A stretch of DNA of 64,000 bases from the NCBI RefSeq assembly GCF_003609835.1, contig NZ_AP017898.1, positions 1,240,001 to 1,304,000 on the forward strand, in the 5' to 3' direction. Source of the stretch: Sphingopyxis sp. FD7. GTDB taxonomy: Bacteria; Pseudomonadota; Alphaproteobacteria; Sphingomonadales; Sphingomonadaceae. Shown here in pieces: positions 59,844-64,000 of this stretch. The position numbers and the translations under genes were made by a program. The notes under the pieces were generated by a model. It had not been told where the DNA came from, ran no database searches, and saw only the letters and a program-made list of their open reading frames with translations. The number at the start of each line of letters is the position of its first letter. Positions within the stretch are counted from its first letter, which is position 1.

Positions 59844-62207
59844 ATGACGGGGGAAAAGAAAATCGTCGGATTGTGGCGGGATTCCGCGGCAAAGCCGGAA
59901 GCGGACAGCACAGCGTCGGTCGAAGCCGCCGCGCCCGACGGCGTGCCTGCGGCGGACGCGGACACGGCGGGCGACCGCGAATGGCTGGATATGACGCCGT
60001 TCGATGACGCCACCGGGGCCATCGCCGCAGAGGATGTCGCGCCGTCAGCGTGGCGCGAGCGCGGCGTACCGACGCTCCTTGTCCTTCTTGCGCTGGGATG
60101 GACGGCGTTTGCGCTCGGCATCGCGACCGATGGTTTCGCGCAAACTCCGGCGCTTGCGGACTGGCCTGGGCTTGTGGCGACGATCGCGATGCCGCTCACC
60201 CTGATCGCGATGCTCTGGATGCTCTGGCTGCGCTCGAGCCGCTCGGAGCAGGCCCGGTTCGCGCGCGTCGCCGCCGCGCTGCGTGCCGAAAATCAGGCGC
60301 TCAACCAATCGATGCACGCGCTCGGCCTGCACCTCGCCGACGCGCAGAAGCAGTTGGGGGAACAGGCGCGGCTCGTCCAGCAGCTCGGCCTCGATACGGT
60401 CATGCGACTCGGTGAAAGCAGCGACAAGCTCGCCAGCAATGCCTCGGTCATCGCCAATGCGCACGACCAGCTCGCGCGGTCGGGCGATGTCGCGTTGCAG
60501 CGGATGGACGGCCTTCTCGCGGGACTGCCGCGGATCGACGATGTGGCGCAGCGGCTCGCGGTCAATTTTCGCGAGGCCGGGCTGGTCGCGCACCAGCAGG
60601 GAGCCAATCTCGAAGCCAGGCTCGCCGCGCTCGGCGAAGAGGCGGCGCGGGCGGCGCGGGCCGGACAGGCTTCGACCGAGGCGCTTCTCGAAGCGATCGT
60701 CGCGCTGCAGGAACAGACGAAGGAAACCGAAAGCGGTCTGCTCGCGGCGTCGGCGGAGGTGGTCGGCGCCCATGACGCGGCGCTGGCGCGCGTGACCGAG
60801 GGCGCGGCATCGGTGCGCAGCGCGATGACCGACACGCTCGCCGCGCTGTCCGCGCAAAGCGAGGAGAGCTGGCGCCGCTTCCGCGAGGGTGTCGACGCCG
60901 CGGCGGCGCAAATGGACGCCAGGCTCGCCGCGGCGCGCGATGCCGGCGACGCGATGGGCGCGCAGCTGTCGGCGCACGCCGATGCGAGTGATGCGCTTGC
61001 CGCCCGGATCGCCGCGCATGTCGCCGAGGTCGGCAAGCAGCTCGAAACGCTCAACGTCAATGTCGATGCCAGCACCGGCGTCGTCGGGCGCGCGATCGAC
61101 GACACCAGGGCGCAGCTCGCGGCGTTCCAGGAACAGGTGCAGAGCGGCAATCATGCGTCGGCGCAGCTCGTCACCCACGCCGAATCGCTGCTGCTCGCGC
61201 TTGATGCGGTGACGCGCGAACTCGACGAAACGCTGCCGCACGCGCTCGACCGCATCGCCGGGCATGGCAAGACGACGCAATCGGCGCTCGCCGAAATCCG
61301 TCCGCTGCTCGAATCGTCCGAGCTTGTCGCGCAATCGACGGTGTCGCACGTCCACGCCGTGCAGGCGACGCTGCGCTCGAACGGAGAGCAGATGGCGGGC
61401 CAGGCGGAAGCACAGCAGGCGATGGCCGACCGCCTGAAAACGTCGCTCGCCGAGGCGGATGCGGCGCTCGCCAAGCTGCGCGACGGGGCTGAAGCGTTCA
61501 GCGAAGAAGGCGGGGCGCGGATGATCGCGACGCTGGCTGAGGTTCGCGCAACCGCCGATTCGGCGGCGAATGAGGCGCGGCTGACGCTCGAACGGCTCGT
61601 CGACGGCGCGCGCGAGACGATGAAGGCGACCGCGAGCGAGGCGATCGACGCCGCATTCCAGACCGAAATCATGGCGCAGCTCGCGGCGATCGAGGATGCG
61701 TCGGCGCGCGCCGTCGCCGCCGCGAACGGCGCCGCCGAGCGGCTGATGCGCCAGATGACCGCGATCATGGACACCAGCGCGAGTGTCGAACAGCGCGTGA
61801 GCGAGGCCGAACAGGCGATCGCCGCATCCGACCGCGATTCGCTCGCCAAACAGGTCGGCGTGCTCACCGAGGCGCTGAAATCGACGGCGATCGACGTCAC
61901 CAAGATTTTGTCGAGTGAGGTGAGCGACGCGGCGTGGGACGCCTATCTCAAGGGCGACCGCGGCGTCTTTGCCCGCCGTGCGGTCAAGCTGGTCGAAAAT
62001 AGCGAGGTCAAGGAAATCCTGCGCCTCTACCAGAATGACGACGGCTTCCACGCCGCGGTCAATCAGTTCATCCACGATTTCGAGGCGATGCTGCGCCTGC
62101 TGATCGGCGCGCGCGACGGATCGGCGATCAGCGTGACCCTGCTGTCGTCGGACATCGGCAAGCTGTATGTAGCGCTGGCGCAGGCGATCGACCGGCTGCG
62201 GGGCTGA
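59844..62207 (+). CDS. Large coiled-coil membrane protein of unknown function
   Basis: 787 residues. An acidic N-terminal tail of about 70 residues, two membrane helices (VPTLLVLLALGWTAFALGIA and LVATIAMPLTLIAMLWMLWL), then about 500 residues of Ala/Gln/Glu-rich heptads resembling methyl-accepting or apolipoprotein-like coiled coils. The C-terminal 150 residues look globular and less biased (AWDAYLKGDRGVFARRAVKL, RLYQNDDGFHAAVNQFIHDF). No kinase or HAMP motif. It is probably a conserved sphingomonad cell-envelope or division-related protein; this is inference. Confidence 0.82.
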   Translation: MTGEKKIVGLWRDSAAKPEADSTASVEAAAPDGVPAADADTAGDREWLDMTPFDDATGAIAAEDVAPSAWRERGVPTLLVLLALGWTAFALGIATDGFAQTPALADWPGLVATIAMPLTLIAMLWMLWLRSSRSEQARFARVAAALRAENQALNQSMHALGLHLADAQKQLGEQARLVQQLGLDTVMRLGESSDKLASNASVIANAHDQLARSGDVALQRMDGLLAGLPRIDDVAQRLAVNFREAGLVAHQQGANLEARLAALGEEAARAARAGQASTEALLEAIVALQEQTKETESGLLAASAEVVGAHDAALARVTEGAASVRSAMTDTLAALSAQSEESWRRFREGVDAAAAQMDARLAAARDAGDAMGAQLSAHADASDALAARIAAHVAEVGKQLETLNVNVDASTGVVGRAIDDTRAQLAAFQEQVQSGNHASAQLVTHAESLLLALDAVTRELDETLPHALDRIAGHGKTTQSALAEIRPLLESSELVAQSTVSHVHAVQATLRSNGEQMAGQAEAQQAMADRLKTSLAEADAALAKLRDGAEAFSEEGGARMIATLAEVRATADSAANEARLTLERLVDGARETMKATASEAIDAAFQTEIMAQLAAIEDASARAVAAANGAAERLMRQMTAIMDTSASVEQRVSEAEQAIAASDRDSLAKQVGVLTEALKSTAIDVTKILSSEVSDAAWDAYLKGDRGVFARRAVKLVENSEVKEILRLYQNDDGFHAAVNQFIHDFEAMLRLLIGARDGSAISVTLLSSDIGKLYVALAQAIDRLRG

Positions 62208-62271
62208 TCTGGTCCGATTCTCTGAGCGGAATTGCGGCAGCATTCGACCGGAAACTGCCATATCTATCGTC

Positions 62272-62342
62272 GTCATCCCGGACTTGATCCGGGATCCACG
62301 ACGACGGCGCTGCTATAGATCCCGGATCAAGTCCGGGATGAC
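62272..62342. repeat. REP-like palindrome
   Basis: Arms 62272-62296 (GTCATCCCGGACTTGATCCG and onward) and 62318-62342 are perfect 25-base inverted repeats around a 21-base spacer. This GTCATCCCGGACTTGATCCGGG family is a common dispersed repeat in alphaproteobacteria. It lies immediately before the next gene start. Confidence 0.9.
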
Positions 62343-62344
62343 GA

Positions 62345-62776
62345 ATGTCTGAAAGCGATCAATTGCTGCCGTTCCGTCGGACATGCTATCCCCTGCTTGT
62401 GGATCGTTTTTCCTTCTTGCCCTTTGTGATCGCGGGATGGCTTGCTGCTAGCGCGCTTGGCCCTGCCGGCGCACGCGAAACGCCTATGGAAGGAGCGGCC
62501 ATTCCGCAGGACATCCTTATCGCGTATGAGGAAGCGTCGAAGCAAACGATGTATGTGTGTCCCAGAGACGCGATTAAGAAGATAGACGACGATTTGCGAA
62601 GGCTTGAAGACGAGATTAGACGGCGATTTCAGAAGGATCTTGCCGCTCCGGATGGAGAAGTCCGAACAATGCCGACGACTTGCCATTCTCCAGAATCATA
62701 CCCCGATTTCGCAGCCAGGATCAAAAGCTACGCGAAGGCTGTGAAAAACCTCGAAGAGGTTCTTCGGCGTCGCTGA
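62345..62776 (+). CDS. Hypothetical exported protein
   Basis: 143 residues. A hydrophobic segment (FLPFVIAGWLAASALGPAGA, residues 24-43) suggests export. The mature part is charged and helical (KKIDDDLRRLEDEIRRRFQK, IKSYAKAVKNLEEVLRRR) and has two cysteines (MYVCPRD, PTTCHSP). No family recognised. No clear ribosome site before the first ATG, which lies two bases from a REP element, so an internal start is possible. Confidence 0.6.
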   Translation: MSESDQLLPFRRTCYPLLVDRFSFLPFVIAGWLAASALGPAGARETPMEGAAIPQDILIAYEEASKQTMYVCPRDAIKKIDDDLRRLEDEIRRRFQKDLAAPDGEVRTMPTTCHSPESYPDFAARIKSYAKAVKNLEEVLRRR

Positions 62777-62834
62777 GAGAGTCCGCTTCCTACCCCGAAG
62801 CCGACAACCGATATCGTCGGTGCTTACCCCAAAC

Positions 62835-63095
62835 TCACGCCCGCCCGGTCAGCACATCGGGATCGGCCCAGCCGTTCACATAGGCGACGTAATAAACCGC
62901 AAAGGCGACCGCCGCGACGATCGTCATCTGAAGCACCACACGCCCCGGACGAAAGCGCGCCGGGGCGCCGCGATCCTGGCCCGCGACCAAAGGCTCGGCG
63001 TCATCGCTCGCGCGGCGGCCATGGAAGGGCAGCACGAAGAAGGCGCTGAACACCCAGAAGAGGGTGAAGATCGCTAGCGCAGACGTCCATTTCAT
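62835..63095 (-). CDS. DUF1467 family membrane protein
   Basis: 86 residues with two membrane helices (ALAIFTLFWVFSAFFVLPFH and MTIVAAVAFAVYYVAYVNGW). The FWVFSAFFVLPFHGRR segment is characteristic of alphaproteobacterial DUF1467 proteins. Ten bases downstream of the RNase J gene, probably co-transcribed. Function unknown. Confidence 0.88.
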   Translation of the reverse strand: MKWTSALAIFTLFWVFSAFFVLPFHGRRASDDAEPLVAGQDRGAPARFRPGRVVLQMTIVAAVAFAVYYVAYVNGWADPDVLTGRA

Positions 63096-63105
63096 CGACC
63101 GGTCC

Positions 63106-64000
63106 TCAGATTTCGACGAGCATCACATCGACGACGGGTTTCTTGCCCGTCCAGTCGGTCGCGATCCGCCGGACGCCGAGCCGGATCGCTTCGCGCAGTT
63201 TCTCCTCGTCGCGCGCGGGGCCGGTCGCGGCCTGCTCGGCGGCTTCGCGCATTTCGTCGATAAAGGCCGCGCGCTCGTCCTCGACCGGGACACCGCGATA
63301 GCTGATCGCGCTGTCGACGAAGCTTTTGCCCGAATAGATCGCCGCGACGGTGATATGGCCGTTGAGCGACAGCTTGCGCCGCTCGCTCATCGTTTCGCCA
63401 TCGGCGGGCAGGATGACGTCGCCGTCGAGGATCAGTCGGCCCGACCGCACGCGCTCGACGATCTGCGCCGGCCCCGGCGCGAGACGGCAGAGGTCGCCAT
63501 TTTCCTGCACCAGCGCGCCCGGCACGCCCTTTTCGAGCGCGAAGCGTGCCTGTTCGTGCATGTGGCGGATTTCGCCATGCACCGGCACCACCAGCTTCGG
63601 GCGCAGCCAGCCATAGAGTGCGGCCAGCTCGGGCTTGCCGGGATGGCCGCTGACATGGATATGCGCCTGCTTTTCGGTGACGGTCAGCACATCCTTTGCC
63701 GCGAGCTGGTTCATGATCCGCCCGATCGCGACTTCGTTGCCCGGGATCTGCTTCGATGAAAAGACGACGGTATCGCCCGCCTCCAGCTTGATCTGGTGGC
63801 CGTCGGCCGCCATGCGCGCGAGCGCGGCGCGCGGTTCGCCCTGCCCCCCCGTCGCAATCACCATCAGCTTGTCGCGCGGCAGGCGCATCGCCTCGTCGAA
63901 ATCGACCGTTGGCGGAAAGTCCTTGAGATAGCCGACCGAGCGCGCGACGCCGAGGATGCGGTCGAGCGAGCGCCCCGCGACGCAGAGGCTGCGCCCGGTC
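63106..64000 (-). CDS. rnj: Ribonuclease J (C-terminal part, cut by window edge)
   Basis: About 297 residues of the C-terminal side. Beta-CASP motifs are visible: VIATGGQGEPRAALARMA, FSSKQIPGNE and IHVSGHPGKPEL (His of motif C), then PVHGEIRHM. It ends with a small C-terminal domain (KPVVDVMLVEI). RNase J is a 5'-3' exonuclease and endonuclease for RNA processing in alphaproteobacteria. The N-terminal metal motif lies beyond the window. Confidence 0.94.
   Translation of the reverse strand, partial: TGRSLCVAGRSLDRILGVARSVGYLKDFPPTVDFDEAMRLPRDKLMVIATGGQGEPRAALARMAADGHQIKLEAGDTVVFSSKQIPGNEVAIGRIMNQLAAKDVLTVTEKQAHIHVSGHPGKPELAALYGWLRPKLVVPVHGEIRHMHEQARFALEKGVPGALVQENGDLCRLAPGPAQIVERVRSGRLILDGDVILPADGETMSERRKLSLNGHITVAAIYSGKSFVDSAISYRGVPVEDERAAFIDEMREAAEQAATGPARDEEKLREAIRLGVRRIATDWTGKKPVVDVMLVEI

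Noticed and set aside
60045..62276. A 743-codon open frame antisense to the coiled-coil gene
   Set aside because: Arg-rich, no ribosome site, and mirrors the strong codon bias of the sense gene; typical high-GC shadow frame.

Overview
The window is high-GC chromosomal DNA from an alphaproteobacterium. Gene content and order (tandem-domain Hfq beside hflX and ntrX, nasT-nasS nitrate cluster, DUF1467 protein, IspDF fusion) suggest Sphingomonadales, probably Sphingopyxis or a close relative. The genus is an inference from protein style and was not tested by any search.

Layout. 1-5.1 kb: acyl-CoA/lipid catabolism (SDR, two acyl-CoA dehydrogenases, nitronate monooxygenase-like enzyme, hydrolase-flavin reductase fusion) with paired palindromic operators in the divergent promoter region. 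5.11-8.86 kb: a small genomic island at the 3' end of a tRNA-Ser gene, bounded by 15-bp direct repeats, holding a tyrosine integrase, a small sigma-like protein, a truncated nucleotidyltransferase and an IS3-family element. 9-17 kb: cell-wall genes (lytic transglycosylase, RlpA, carboxypeptidase) running into tmk-holB-metG-tatD-metallo-beta-lactamase. 17.07-23.11 kb: an integrated single-stranded DNA microvirus (Microviridae-type prophage) with major capsid protein, HUH replication initiator, a structural protein split by an IS256-family element, a very basic J-like DNA-packaging peptide and an M15 peptidase on the opposite strand. It is flanked by two dif-like XerC/XerD sites, which also mark the chromosome terminus.

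23.2-35.0 kb: a nitrate assimilation cluster (nasT, nasS, attenuator leader, MFS nitrate transporter, outer-membrane protein, nirB, nirD, nitrate reductase, cobA). The reductase gene is interrupted by an IS5-family element with a 3-bp target duplication, so nitrate reduction is probably lost here while nitrite reduction is intact. 35-46 kb: mazG, hflX, an Hfq made of two fused Sm domains, the two nitrogen two-component systems (ntrX-ntrY, ntrC-ntrB), dusB, ispDF and pncC. 47-64 kb: housekeeping genes (phosphoesterase, Coq10-like, lipA, carbonic anhydrase, a frameshifted thioesterase, ettA, M20 peptidase, sensor kinase, Lrp-type regulator, TPR protein, HPt-like protein lacking its histidine, a long coiled-coil membrane protein, DUF1467, RNase J) and two tRNAs.

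The most notable system is the microvirus prophage at dif. Its lysis-type peptidase is encoded antisense to all other phage genes, beside a dense array of hairpins likely to include replication or packaging signals. Other points of interest are the tandem Hfq, the IS-disrupted nitrate reductase, the nas leader attenuator and the tRNA-Ser island.
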